A DNA stretch of 64,000 nucleotides from Clostridiales bacterium (GTDB lineage: Bacteria; Bacillota; Clostridia; Monoglobales; Monoglobaceae): assembly GCA_019419865.1 (NCBI GenBank), contig JAHZIG010000011.1, positions 1-64,000 on the forward strand, in the 5' to 3' direction. Every line of letters starts with the position of its first letter. Within the stretch, counting starts at the first letter, position 1. Below are positions 47,306 through 56,230 of the stretch, in pieces. The position numbers and the translations under genes are program-made. The notes beneath the pieces were generated by a model that saw nothing but the letters and a program-made list of their open reading frames with translations, was not told the DNA's origin and did not search any database.

Positions 47306-47566
47306 TTAATCTGGGTATTCAAACGCTTCCGGTAAATATGCGTAATCCAATTCCTCTACATCAAGTAGGAATTTGTTTCTTGGCTTTAAGTATATATAAC
47401 ACGGATACCCTCTAAATTTTTTCTTATACCCCGCGCCATGCTTTGCGAGCCTGCTATCGTATTTCTTTTCCCAATCGAGCGGCGTTCGTTGTCGTTTGGG
47501 CGGCGTTCGTAGTCGAAGTCTAAATTTTGCTTGCGTATCCTGTTTCTGTTGGTTATGCGTTTGTTT
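47306..47566 (-). pseudogene. Remnant of an unknown basic protein gene
   Basis: An 86-codon open frame bounded by stops and with no ATG, GTG or usable TTG near its beginning, so the 5' part is missing. Its translation looks like protein: a basic region with RTPPKRQRTPLDWEKKYDSR, then HGAGYKKKFRGYPCYIYL and an acidic end with LDYAYLPEAFEYPD. A terminator-like hairpin follows the stop. I do not recognise the family. With the direct repeats beside it, it suggests a decayed mobile element. Chance is the alternative. Confidence 0.4.
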
Positions 47567-47594
47567 TTACGTTGTTAAAACTTTAACGACGCTC

Positions 47595-47623
47595 TTGACA
47601 ACGCGGGGCGGTTATTATAAAAT
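47595..47623 (+). promoter_or_regulatory. Aconitase promoter
   Basis: TTGACA (47595-47600), 17 bases, TAAAAT (47618-47623), about 40 bases ahead of the start codon. Confidence 0.75.
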
Positions 47624-47669
47624 ATATAATTAAGTAAATATAACATAAAACAGATTAGGAGTGATGCAA

Positions 47670-49604
47670 GTGGGTTTGACACTGACGGAAAAAATACTCA
47701 AAGAACATTTGGTCGAAGGCGAAATGATACGCGGCGAGGAGATAGGGATAAGGATCGACCAGACCTTGACGCAGGACGCGACCGGTACGATGGCCTATCT
47801 GGAGTTCGAGGCTATGGGCGTTCCCCGCGTTAAGACCGAGAGATCGGTGGCGTATATCGACCACAACACTCTCCAGAGCGGTTTTGAAAACGCGGACGAC
47901 CACAGGTTTATTGGCAGCGTATGTAAGAAGCACGGGATATATTTCTCAAGACCCGGAAACGGTATCTGTCATCAGGTCCACTTGGAACGCTTCGGAATAC
48001 CCGGAAAGACGCTGATCGGTTCGGACAGCCACACCCCGACCGGCGGCGGTATCGGCATGATCGCGATCGGCGCCGGAGGTATGGACGTCGCGGTAGCTAT
48101 GGGCGGCGGAACGTACTATATCACCTGCCCCAAGATCGTTAAGGTGGAGCTTACCGGAAAGCTGAGTCCGTGGGTCGCGGCTAAGGACGTCATTCTCGAG
48201 GTTTTAAAACGCCTCACCGTTAAGGGCGGCGTAGGAAAGGTCATAGAATACTGCGGCGAGGGCGTAAAGACGCTTTCGGTACCCGAGCGCGCGACTATAA
48301 CCAACATGGGCGCGGAGCTGGGCGCGACTACGTCTATATTCCCGTCCGACGAGACCACGCGCGAGTTCCTGAAGGCTCAGGGCAGAGAGGGCGACTACAC
48401 GGAGCTCTCGGCCGACGCGGACGCGGTATACGACGAGGTCGTAGAGATAAACCTCAGCGAGCTGGTTCCGCTCGCGGCGTGTCCGCATTCGCCCGATAAC
48501 GTCAAGTCGGTCGAGGAGATAGGCCCGATGAAGATCGATCAGGTATGTATCGGCTCGTGCACCAACTCGTCGCTTTTGGATATGCTCAAAGTGGCGTATA
48601 TATTAAAAGGAAAGACGGTCCACCCGGACGTTTCGCTCTCGATCGCGCCCGGCTCTAAGCAGGTTCTCAACATGCTGGCCGAGAACGGGGCTTTGGCTAC
48701 TATGATAGACGCGGGGGCGAGGATCTTGGAGAGCGCCTGCGGCCCGTGTATAGGAATGGGTCAGTCGCCGAATTCGGGCGGTATCTCGCTCAGGACATTT
48801 AACAGGAACTTCGAGGGACGCTCCGGCACCAAGGACGGACAGATATACCTCGTATCCCCCGAACTGGCGGCGGCTTCGGCTATAACCGGAGTACTGACCG
48901 ACCCGAGAACTTTAGGCGATATGCCCGAGTTCAAGCTGCCCGAGGTGTTTACGATAAACGATAATATGATAGTTCCTCCCGTACCCGAGGAAGAGATGGA
49001 TAGCGTAGAGGTTCTGCGCGGCCCCAACATCAAGCCGTTCCCGGTATCCGAGGCTATGCCGGACGAGATCGACGCAAAATGCAGTCTTAAGGTCGGCGAT
49101 AACATCACCACCGACCACATAATGCCGGCCGGAGCGAAGATCCTGCCTCTGAGATCGAATATCCCCAAGATCTCGCAGTACTGCTTCGCGGTATGCGACG
49201 AGGAATTCCCGAAGAGGGCGTTAGAGCTCGGCGAGAGCATAGTAGTCGGCGGCTCCAACTACGGTCAGGGCTCGTCGAGAGAACACGCGGCGCTCGCGCC
49301 TCTGTATCTTGGCGTTAAGGCGGTTCTGGTGAAATCGTTCGCGCGTATCCATATGGCGAACCTTATAAACGCCGGGATCATACCGATGACCTTCGCCGAC
49401 GAGAGCGACTACGATAAGATAGATATGCTGGACGAGTTGAAGATAGAAAATCTGATAGAGAGTCTGAAATCGAGCGACAGCGTTATCGTCAAAAACGTCA
49501 CCAAAGGCGTAGATATAAAGGCGAAGCTCGACCTTTCGGAGAGACAGAGAGCCATGCTGATCGCAGGCGGTCTGCTGAATTACACAAGAGAAAAAACAAA
49601 ATAA
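47670..49604 (+). CDS. acn: Aconitate hydratase
   Basis: Interconverts citrate and isocitrate with a [4Fe-4S] cluster. The start is GTG at 47670 (MGLTLTEKILKEHL) because AGGAG at 47657-47661 is eight bases upstream; an ATG at 47664 is too close. The 644 residues match the shorter aconitase type: SDSHTPTGGGIGMIAIGAGG (near 115), the cluster cysteines in CIGSCTNSSLL (near 293) and ACGPCIGMGQSP (near 355), and the C-terminal swivel domain with GGSNYGQGSSREHAAL. Isocitrate dehydrogenase follows, with repeat R7 between them. Confidence 0.95.
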   Translation: MGLTLTEKILKEHLVEGEMIRGEEIGIRIDQTLTQDATGTMAYLEFEAMGVPRVKTERSVAYIDHNTLQSGFENADDHRFIGSVCKKHGIYFSRPGNGICHQVHLERFGIPGKTLIGSDSHTPTGGGIGMIAIGAGGMDVAVAMGGGTYYITCPKIVKVELTGKLSPWVAAKDVILEVLKRLTVKGGVGKVIEYCGEGVKTLSVPERATITNMGAELGATTSIFPSDETTREFLKAQGREGDYTELSADADAVYDEVVEINLSELVPLAACPHSPDNVKSVEEIGPMKIDQVCIGSCTNSSLLDMLKVAYILKGKTVHPDVSLSIAPGSKQVLNMLAENGALATMIDAGARILESACGPCIGMGQSPNSGGISLRTFNRNFEGRSGTKDGQIYLVSPELAAASAITGVLTDPRTLGDMPEFKLPEVFTINDNMIVPPVPEEEMDSVEVLRGPNIKPFPVSEAMPDEIDAKCSLKVGDNITTDHIMPAGAKILPLRSNIPKISQYCFAVCDEEFPKRALELGESIVVGGSNYGQGSSREHAALAPLYLGVKAVLVKSFARIHMANLINAGIIPMTFADESDYDKIDMLDELKIENLIESLKSSDSVIVKNVTKGVDIKAKLDLSERQRAMLIAGGLLNYTREKTK

Positions 49605-49613
49605 TAAAGTAGC

Positions 49614-49789
49614 AACATAGAGATTAGCGATTAGCGAATAGCGAATAGGCGGTAAAACAAGTTGTTTTAACGCTGAACGCAACGGCAAGCGGAAATGGAA
49701 TACTTTGTTTTCCTAAACGGCTACAGCGCCGCTAACACGCTACAGAAACGTATTGGACTTCCTAATCCCTAATCTCTAATCACTACGTT
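49614..49789 (-). repeat. Heptad-ended interspersed repeat R7
   Basis: Sits inside the acn-icd unit. It starts AACATAGAGATTAGCGATTA and ends AATCTCTAATCACTACGTT; the centre GGAATACTTTGTTTTCC shows reverse orientation. The AGGAGG of icd begins directly after it. Confidence 0.8.
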
Positions 49790-49803
49790 AGGAGGTAAAT
49801 AAT

Positions 49804-50964
49804 ATGGATTACAAAGCTCAAATCGAAGCTGCGAAGGAAAAATTCGGAGCGGTGATAGAGGATCAGTTAAAGCGTATAGAGAAGATGAAGGCGGAGAAGG
49901 ACTTCCTCGACTACTCGAAGCTGGATCAGATAGTTATAGGCGTAGTGGGCGGCGACGGTATCGGTCCCGCGATCACCGCGCAGGCGCAGAGGATACTCGA
50001 ATATTTACTCAAGGACGAGGTATCGAGCGGCAAGGTGGCGTTTAAGGTAATAGACGGCTGCACGATCGAACACAGAGCCGAGGTCGGCAAGGCGCTCCCC
50101 GACGACGTGGTGGAAGAGCTCAAGCAGTGCCACGTTATATTAAAGGGTCCTACGACCACGCCGCGTCAGGGCGATCCGTGGCCGAATATCGAGAGCGCCA
50201 ACGTCGCTATGCGTAAGGAGCTCGATCTGTTCGCGAACGTAAGACCGGTCAAGGTTCCGGCCGAGGGCATCGACTGGACGTTCTACAGAGAGAACACCGA
50301 GGGCGGCTACGCGGTAGGCTCTAAAGGCGTCAACGTAAACGACGACCTCGCTATCGACTTTACCGTGGCCACTCAGGACGGCTGCGAGAGAATCATCAGA
50401 GCGGCGTTCGAGTACGCAAAGAAGGCCGGCAAGACCAAGGTCACCTGCGTCACCAAGGCTAACGTTATAAAGACCACCGACGGCAAGTTCTTAAACACCG
50501 CGCAGGAGATCGCGAAGGATTATCCCGGAATAGAGCTCGACGACTGGTATATCGACATAATGACCGCTAAGCTGGTCGATCCCAAGAGAAGGACGCAGTT
50601 CCAGGTAATGGTTCTGCCCAACCTCTACGGCGATATCCTGACCGACGAGGCGGCGGAGTTCCAGGGCGGAGTAGGCACCGCGGGTTCTGCGAACATCGGC
50701 AAGAGATACGCTATGTTCGAGGCTATACACGGCAGCGCGCCGAGAATGGTTACCGAGGGCAGAGACAAGTACGCGGATCCCTGCAGTATCATAAGAGCGT
50801 CGGTCATGCTGCTCGAGCATATCGGCTACCTCGATAAGGCTAAGGCGCTCGAGAAGGCGCTCGACGAGTGCATGTACACGGAGAAGAAGCTCGTTATCAC
50901 AGGCAGAGACACAGGCGCGACGTCCGCCGAGTTCGCCGACTATATAATGAGCAAGCTTTCATAA
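49804..50964 (+). CDS. icd: Isocitrate dehydrogenase (isocitrate/isopropylmalate family)
   Basis: A 386-residue beta-decarboxylating dehydrogenase. Seen: GVVGGDGIGPAITAQAQR (near 41), the substrate arginines and NTEGGYAVGS loop (near 165), metal Asp in NLYGDILTDEAAEFQGG (near 280) and HGSAPRM. The length and the aconitase gene upstream favour isocitrate over 3-isopropylmalate; the coenzyme is not certain. The pair would supply 2-oxoglutarate for glutamate, which fits the amt-glnB genes. AGGAGG is eight bases before the ATG. Confidence 0.9.
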   Translation: MDYKAQIEAAKEKFGAVIEDQLKRIEKMKAEKDFLDYSKLDQIVIGVVGGDGIGPAITAQAQRILEYLLKDEVSSGKVAFKVIDGCTIEHRAEVGKALPDDVVEELKQCHVILKGPTTTPRQGDPWPNIESANVAMRKELDLFANVRPVKVPAEGIDWTFYRENTEGGYAVGSKGVNVNDDLAIDFTVATQDGCERIIRAAFEYAKKAGKTKVTCVTKANVIKTTDGKFLNTAQEIAKDYPGIELDDWYIDIMTAKLVDPKRRTQFQVMVLPNLYGDILTDEAAEFQGGVGTAGSANIGKRYAMFEAIHGSAPRMVTEGRDKYADPCSIIRASVMLLEHIGYLDKAKALEKALDECMYTEKKLVITGRDTGATSAEFADYIMSKLS

Positions 50965-51197
50965 TATATAGAAAGAATACAAAAGCGGCGGAATTATTTT
51001 GATATGGATCAAACGGCTATCTATCATTATGGTTTCGCCGTTTTCTGCGGCGCGGCCGGAGCCGTAAATACGAGAAACGGACTTCGGACGCTTACGGCGT
51101 CGGGCGCCGCCTGGACGTCTTAAACGGGATCGTATTTTGGATATATAAGGCGGACGGCCGAAGGTCTTCCGCATAGACGGTAAGAAAGGGAAAAGCT

Positions 51198-51905
51198 ATG
51201 GATAAGAAGGTTTCCGGATCGGTCATAAACAGGCTTCCGAGATATTACAGACATTTGACGGATCTGCTCGAGTCCGGTACGGAAAGGATATCGTCAAAGG
51301 AGCTCAGTAAGCGCATGGGCGTCACCGCGTCCCAGATACGCCAGGATCTCAACTGTTTCGGCGGCTTTGGACAGCAGGGCTACGGCTATAACGTCGAGTA
51401 TCTGCAAAAGGAGATAGCCAAGATCTTAGGACTCGACCAAGGTTATACGGCGGTTCTGGTCGGAGCCGGAAACATGGGCAGAACGTTCGCGACCAACACC
51501 AAGTTTGAGTCGAGAGGCTTTAAGCTGATAGGCATCTTCGACAACAGCGATAAGGTCATAGGTACAACGATAAACGGTATGAAAGTGCTCGACTATGCGG
51601 ATATAAAGAGCTTTATAGAAAAGAACAAGCCTCAGATGGCGATACTGACCGTTCCGAAAGCGGCGATCCATTCGGTCGCGGAGGAGCTTATAAGCTACGG
51701 CATAACCGCGTTTATGAACTTTTCATATACCGAGCTTCCCGAAACCGAAGGGATAATAGTGGAAAACGTCCACCTAAGCGACAGCCTTATGAGGCTTTCG
51801 TATAAATTATTGGAGAAAAAAGAAAAAGAAGCAAGCGATAACAAGGATAATAAAGATAACGAAGAGGACGAAAGCAACATAGAGAATAGCGAACGTAGAG
51901 ATTAG
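51198..51905 (+). CDS. rex: Redox-sensing transcriptional repressor Rex
   Basis: Senses the NADH/NAD+ ratio and represses fermentation and respiration genes. 235 residues: a winged helix with LPRYYRHLTDLLESG and TASQIRQDLNCFGGFGQQGYGY (part: IRQDLNCFGGFGQQG), then a Rossmann domain with VGAGNMGRTFA (near 90). The usual protein ends near LLEKKEKEA. Here about 23 further residues follow, rich in Asp, Asn and Glu, and the last nine plus the stop are read from the left end of a heptad repeat (51876-51905). Confidence 0.95.
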   Translation: MDKKVSGSVINRLPRYYRHLTDLLESGTERISSKELSKRMGVTASQIRQDLNCFGGFGQQGYGYNVEYLQKEIAKILGLDQGYTAVLVGAGNMGRTFATNTKFESRGFKLIGIFDNSDKVIGTTINGMKVLDYADIKSFIEKNKPQMAILTVPKAAIHSVAEELISYGITAFMNFSYTELPETEGIIVENVHLSDSLMRLSYKLLEKKEKEASDNKDNKDNEEDESNIENSERRD

Positions 51906-52386
51906 GATAATAGGCGTTAGGAATTAGGAGCGAAAATCGCTTCTTTAACGCTTGACGCAAACGCGTGCAGAATTGGAATACTCTGTTTTTCTAAACGGCC
52001 ACAGAAGCCGCTTTCACGTTACAGAAGCGTTTTCACTTCCTACTTAACGTAGATGTTAGGACTTTAGGTATTAGGAAGTAGGAGGTAAAATTTGCTCGTG
52101 TAACGCCTAAGCGGTTACGTCTGCGGAAAAGGAATACTCTGTTTTTCTAAACGGCCACAGAAGCCGCTTTCACGTTACAGAAGCGTTTTCACTTCCTACT
52201 TAACGTAGATGTTAGGACTTTAGGTATTAGGAAGTAGGAGGTAAAATTTGCTCGTGTAACGCCTAAGCGGTTACGTCTGCGGAAAAGGAATACTCTGTTT
52301 TTCTAAACGGCCACAGAAGCCGCTTTCACGTTACAGAAACATTTTCACTTCCTACTCCCTAATCACTAATTCCTAACTCCTACGTT
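51876..52386 (-). repeat. Composite heptad-repeat array R8 with exact 156-bp tandem copies
   Basis: Three elements in a row in reverse orientation, from AACATAGAG at 51876 to CCTACGTT at 52386. Between 51975 and 52356 the period is exactly 156 bases (GGAATACTCT at 51975, 52131 and 52287), about 2.4 copies, with no mismatch between the first two that I can see. This gap holds no other gene. Its start encodes the end of Rex, and its end lies 12 bases before the next start codon. Confidence 0.85.
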
Positions 52387-52398
52387 GGGGGTGATTTT

Positions 52399-53244
52399 AT
52401 GAAGGTTTACGCTCTTGTGGGCAGGTCGGGAACCGGCAAGTCCCACCACAGTATGTGGGTCGCGAGAGAGAACAATTTGGATTATATCATAGACGACGGC
52501 TTGCTCCTGTCCGATAAGGAGATCGTCGCCGGGAAGAGCGCCAAGCGCGAGAAGACCAAGCTCGCCTCGGTCAGACGCGCCATCTTTACCGACGAGGAGC
52601 ACGTCCGCGAAGTCAAACAGGTGCTCAAAGACCATAACGTTCAGTCGCTTTTGATAATCGGAACAAGCGACAAAATGGTTCAGCAGATAGCTAACGCGTT
52701 AGGGGTCGCGCCGATACAGAAGACGATATATATCGAGGACGTCTCGACTCCCGAGGAGATAAAAATCGCGGAGGAGATGCGCAACAAGCAAGGCAAGCAC
52801 GTGATACCGGCGCCGACGTTCGAGGTGAAGAAACAGTTTTCGGGCTATTTTATAGACCCGCTGACCTTACTTTTCAAGAAGAAGGGCGCCGAGATAGCCG
52901 AGGAAAAGACGATCATACGTCCGACCTACAGCTATTTGGGCGACTACAAAATAGCGCCCAGGGCGATCTTCGACATATGCGGCTACGAGGCCTCGCAGAT
53001 ACTGAGCCTGTATAAGGTTCTTAAAATGAAGAGCATGTCCACCAAAGGCAAAAGGTTGATACTGGATATAGACGTATCGCTGAGGTACCCGTGCAGCGTC
53101 GTGAAAGAGGCCGAGAAGATCGCGCTGAGGGTCAGGGATTCTATCGAGGAACACACGTCCATCAACGTGAAGGCGGTAAATATCAACGTAAGGACGTTGC
53201 ATTTGTCGCGAGAGATCGAGGGCAAACTTATCAAGCACGATTAA
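52399..53244 (+). CDS. P-loop ATPase fused to an Asp23/Gls24-like domain
   Basis: A 281-residue protein without a clear named family. It opens with a P-loop (VGRSGTGKSHHSM, residues 7-19), so the first 150 residues look like a nucleotide-binding domain. The last 65 residues (ILDIDVSLRYPCSVVKEAEK to VKAVNINVRTL) resemble Asp23/Gls24 (DUF322) envelope stress proteins. Similar fusions are widespread in Clostridia, but the job is unknown. A GGGGGTG at nine bases serves as ribosome site and is next to the end of repeat R8. Confidence 0.72.
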   Translation: MKVYALVGRSGTGKSHHSMWVARENNLDYIIDDGLLLSDKEIVAGKSAKREKTKLASVRRAIFTDEEHVREVKQVLKDHNVQSLLIIGTSDKMVQQIANALGVAPIQKTIYIEDVSTPEEIKIAEEMRNKQGKHVIPAPTFEVKKQFSGYFIDPLTLLFKKKGAEIAEEKTIIRPTYSYLGDYKIAPRAIFDICGYEASQILSLYKVLKMKSMSTKGKRLILDIDVSLRYPCSVVKEAEKIALRVRDSIEEHTSINVKAVNINVRTLHLSREIEGKLIKHD

Positions 53245-53294
53245 GGTTATGGGCGCGCGTAAATTAATACGTTAAGAGGTAGTTTAAGAGGCTT

Positions 53295-54131
53295 ATGCTA
53301 AAAATAGAGAATAACTTCGTTCCGGCCGACACCTTCGACTGCGGTCAGTGTTTTAGGTGGAACAGATTAAACGAGGATAAAGACGATACGTATATCGGAG
53401 TGGTCGGCGGCAGGATATGCAAGGCGGCCGGGGATACGATCTACTGCGGCGACGCCGAAAACGAGTTCTGGTCGGAGTATTTCGCGGTCGGAGCGGATTA
53501 CGACGCGATAAAGGCCGAGCTTTTGAAGGTGGACGACCGGCTCGAGAAATGTATCGAATTTGGCAAGGGGATAAGAATATTAAAGCAGGATATTTGGGAG
53601 ACGATAATATCGTTTATAATATCCGCGAATAACAATATACCGAGGATAAAGAAGATAATCGAGACCTTGTGCAGGCTCTACGGCGACGAGATAGAGCCGC
53701 CGCCCGAGCTGGGACTCGACCCGGGCGCGAAGTTTTATTCGTTCCCGTCGGCGGAGCGGCTTATGGAGCTGGAGCCGGAGGATCTGGGCGAGCTCAGAGC
53801 CGGGTACAGGGATAAATACATAATAGACGCGGCGAGGAAGGTCGGCGGCGGAGAGATAGATCTTGCGGCCGTATCCAAGCTGGACACGCCGGCGGCTAAG
53901 AAGGAACTTATGAAGATAAAAGGCGTCGGCGGGAAGGTCGCCGACTGTATACTCCTGTTTTCGATGGGGAGATTCGAGGTCTTTCCCAAGGACGTATGGA
54001 TAAAGCGCGTCCTCAGCGAGGTGTACGGCGTGGGCGAGAAGGATATAGACGGTTTCGTCCGGGATACCTTCGGCATGAGCGGCGGCTACGCGCAGCAGTA
54101 TTTGTACTATTATTACCGAGAGAACTCGTAA
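53295..54131 (+). CDS. 8-oxoguanine DNA glycosylase, OGG1 type
   Basis: A 278-residue base-excision repair enzyme. The N-terminal OGG domain shows TFDCGQCFRWNR (near 13). The helix-hairpin-helix part has ISFIISANNNIPRIKK (near 107), KIKGVGGKVADC with the catalytic Lys (near 216) and VFPKDVWIKRVL with the activating Asp (near 238). It would remove 8-oxoguanine and cut the strand. It lies 50 bases after the Asp23-like gene and may be in one transcript. The ribosome site AGAGG is only three bases from the ATG, so the start is slightly uncertain. Confidence 0.92.
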   Translation: MLKIENNFVPADTFDCGQCFRWNRLNEDKDDTYIGVVGGRICKAAGDTIYCGDAENEFWSEYFAVGADYDAIKAELLKVDDRLEKCIEFGKGIRILKQDIWETIISFIISANNNIPRIKKIIETLCRLYGDEIEPPPELGLDPGAKFYSFPSAERLMELEPEDLGELRAGYRDKYIIDAARKVGGGEIDLAAVSKLDTPAAKKELMKIKGVGGKVADCILLFSMGRFEVFPKDVWIKRVLSEVYGVGEKDIDGFVRDTFGMSGGYAQQYLYYYYRENS

Positions 54132-54444
54132 TGCGCGCCGGACTTGGATCCGGGCGGCCTAAAGCGGCTTAAATGCATTCTGATAGAACGCGGGCGCGGC
54201 GCGATCCCGACGACGATCGGCGGAGGCGGAGATAGATCCGAGCGGTTCCAATTGAGCGAAGGGCGTTCGGGCAGAACGCGGGCGCGGTTTTGGAGACGAC
54301 GGCGCGGAACGGCGAGCTTTTGGCGGCATAAATATGAATCTTTGGCGGAGACGGATCCGAGCGAATATTGCGGGTAATATTATTAAAATTGAGAATAATA
54401 AAATTTAACATACAACTCTAATAATCCTAAGGAGGAAAAGAAAA
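54132..54444 (+). other. Intergenic region before fba
   Basis: GC-rich in the first 230 bases and AT-rich just ahead of fba. I see no convincing gene, terminator or consensus promoter here; the fba promoter is probably in the last 80 bases. Confidence 0.4.
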
Positions 54445-55296
54445 ATGTTAGTAACAGGTAAACAGATCTTAGACGACGCGCACAAGAACGGCTATGCCGT
54501 AGGCGCGTTCAATGTGGTAAATATGGAGATGCTCCAGGCGGTAGTTACGGCCGCTGAGGAGGAGAAGTCGCCGGTGTTCGTACAGACGACAGAGGGCGCG
54601 CTCTCGTACGCGGGCTACGAGTATCTCTCGGCGATGATCACATACGCGGCGAACAGCGTAAGCGTTCCGGTAGCGTTCCACCTCGACCACGGCGGCAGCT
54701 ATAAGACGGTCATGAACTGCTTAAGAAACGGCTGGAGCTCGGTAATGATAGACGGCTCGCACCTGAGTTTAGAGGACAACATAGCGCTCACGGCCAAGGT
54801 AGTGGAGTCGGCTCACGACGTAGGCGTGTCGGTAGAGGCGGAGCTCGGCAGACTCGGCGGCATAGAGGACAACATCAAGGTCGACGAGAAAGACGCGATG
54901 TACACCGATCCCGAAGAGGCTAAGAAATTCGTAGCCGAGACCGGCGTGGACTATCTCGCTATAGCGATAGGCACGGCTCACGGCAAGTATAAGGGCGTTC
55001 CGAAGCTCGACTTCGACAGACTCGACACGATCAAGAAGGACCTGAACATGCCGATAGTTCTCCACGGCGCGTCGGGCGTAAGCGACGAGAGCATCAAGAA
55101 GGCGGTATCCCTCGGTATCAACAAGATCAACATCGACACCGAACTCAGATGCGCGTACACCGATAAGGTGAGAGAAATATTCGCGGCCGATCCGGAACTG
55201 TTCGATCTGCGTAAGTATATAGGCCCCGCGAGAGAGAACGTTAAAGCTAAGGTAATCGAGAAGATAAGACTCTTCGGCTCGAACGGTAAGGCGTAA
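54445..55296 (+). CDS. fba: Fructose-bisphosphate aldolase, class II
   Basis: The zinc aldolase of glycolysis, 283 residues. Seen: GYAVGAFNVVNMEMLQAVV (near 16), zinc His residues in VAFHLDHGGS (near 77), AELGRLGGIED (near 132), AIGTAHGKYKG (near 172) and LHGASGVSD (near 205). This matches the short class IIA/B bacterial enzymes; tagatose-bisphosphate aldolase is a close alternative. AAGGAGG precedes the ATG. Repeat R9 begins at the last base of the stop codon. Confidence 0.93.
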   Translation: MLVTGKQILDDAHKNGYAVGAFNVVNMEMLQAVVTAAEEEKSPVFVQTTEGALSYAGYEYLSAMITYAANSVSVPVAFHLDHGGSYKTVMNCLRNGWSSVMIDGSHLSLEDNIALTAKVVESAHDVGVSVEAELGRLGGIEDNIKVDEKDAMYTDPEEAKKFVAETGVDYLAIAIGTAHGKYKGVPKLDFDRLDTIKKDLNMPIVLHGASGVSDESIKKAVSLGINKINIDTELRCAYTDKVREIFAADPELFDLRKYIGPARENVKAKVIEKIRLFGSNGKA

Positions 55297-55480
55297 ACGT
55301 AGGAGTTAGGGATTAGGAATTAGGGAGTAGGTGGGTGAAAACGTTTCTGTAACGTGTTAGCGGCCTCTGTAGCCGCATAGGAAAACGGAGTATTCCTTTT
55401 CCGCCGACGTTTGCGTCAGGAGTTACACGGGCGAATTTTACCCCCTAACTTCTAACTCCTATTATCCTAATTTCTATGTT
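55296..55480 (+). repeat. Heptad-ended interspersed repeat R9
   Basis: Starts AACGTAGGAGTTAGGGATTA, has the forward centre GGAAAACGGAGTATTCC, and ends ATTATCCTAATTTCTATGTT. Its last TT starts the TTGACT promoter box of the antisense RNA at 55479. Confidence 0.8.
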
Positions 55481-55512
55481 GACTATTTAGAGAATTTATT
55501 GTATAATAAAAG

Positions 55513-55604
55513 CAGAAAAGAGGTAAACCGAATTAACGGTTAGCCCAATATTTGGATAATTATGATGTAACCGCCTATTGGACGAGGGCGGTTACATCGC
55601 CTTT
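55513..55604 (+). ncRNA. Antisense RNA of cassette TA2
   Basis: Promoter TTGACT (55479-55484), 17 bases, TATAAT (55502-55507). The RNA would start GCAGAAAAGAGG and end at a perfect 12 bp hairpin GATGTAACCGCC (55564-55575) / GGCGGTTACATC (55587-55598) plus GCCTTTA. It overlaps the 3' end of a toxin-like frame on the other strand. It is a close relative of the RNA at 59511. Confidence 0.6.
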
Positions 55605-55666
55605 ATGGAGACTATTATCAAAAATATGATAACAGAAATAATTACTTTGAGTAATATTTTCCACAA
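55592..55666 (-). pseudogene. Toxin-like small membrane peptide, leader disrupted (TA2)
   Basis: A 24-codon frame, about 80% identical to the peptide at 59592-59666, with the same LLKVIIS and FLIIVSIKA segments. The expected ATG is replaced by TTG, which belongs to the end of repeat R10, and the GGGGGTG ribosome site and its hairpin are gone. It is therefore probably not translated, although the antisense promoter is intact. Confidence 0.6.
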
Positions 55667-55950
55667 CGTAGCGATTAGCGATTAGGAATTAGGGATTAGG
55701 CTTGAAAACAAACGTCGAGTCTCTATTTTAAGCGGCTTTATGATATGATCGCTAAAGAAACCCAAAACAAAAAGCAGGCGGCGCCTGCCCGCTCTTCAAT
55801 CTCTCTTTTCTGCTTCAATAATTATATAATATTCGACACACTTAGTCAATTTACAATTCCTTTACAGAGTATTCCAATCCGCATACGCTTGCGTTCTGCG
55901 TTAAAGAAACAAATTTCACCCCATATTCGCTAATCTCTAATCGCTACGTT
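55665..55950. repeat. Split heptad repeat R10 around the TA2 promoter
   Basis: A left arm (55665-about 55735, AACGTAGCGATTAGCGATTA) and a right arm (about 55862-55950, ending TAATCTCTAATCGCTACGTT) of the family flank a leftward promoter. The left arm has replaced the toxin leader. Confidence 0.65.
55765..55849 (-). ncRNA. Short RNA from the former TA2 toxin promoter
   Basis: On the minus strand TTGACT (55844-55849), 17 bases, TATAAT (55821-55826). The RNA starts GAAGCAGAAAAGAG like the TA3 toxin leader, then ends after about 50 nt at GCAGGCG/CGCCTGC (55774-55788) with TTTTTGTTTT. It no longer reaches the toxin frame. Confidence 0.5.
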
Positions 55951-56076
55951 GGAATATGTTGTTTTTCTATAACGCTTAAGAAGCCGTTTTTAGGCGTTAA
56001 GAAACAGAAGAGACTTAGATAGAAAAAGAAAAGATATGGCGCCGCGGGTCTTTTCGGCCTGCAAACGCCGCTGCGG

Positions 56077-56119
56077 ACGGGAGAGGAAGAATAACGCTTC
56101 CTTTCCCGTTCTTTTTTAT
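56077..56119 (+). terminator. Orphan intrinsic terminator
   Basis: A 13 bp stem ACGGGAGAGGAAG (56077-56089) / CTTCCTTTCCCGT (56097-56109) followed by TCTTTTTT. No gene ends here; the region 55951-56076 has only repeat fragments, so a small unseen transcript may use it. Confidence 0.6.
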
Positions 56120-56230
56120 TTGAAGAAGTAAACGCCGGCGCCGCGATCTTTTAACTTTGATCGTTGCATTTTAGCTGTTTTTGCGGTATAATCTTATTCC
56201 ACAAATATTGTTTGAAGGAGGTATTGCGAT

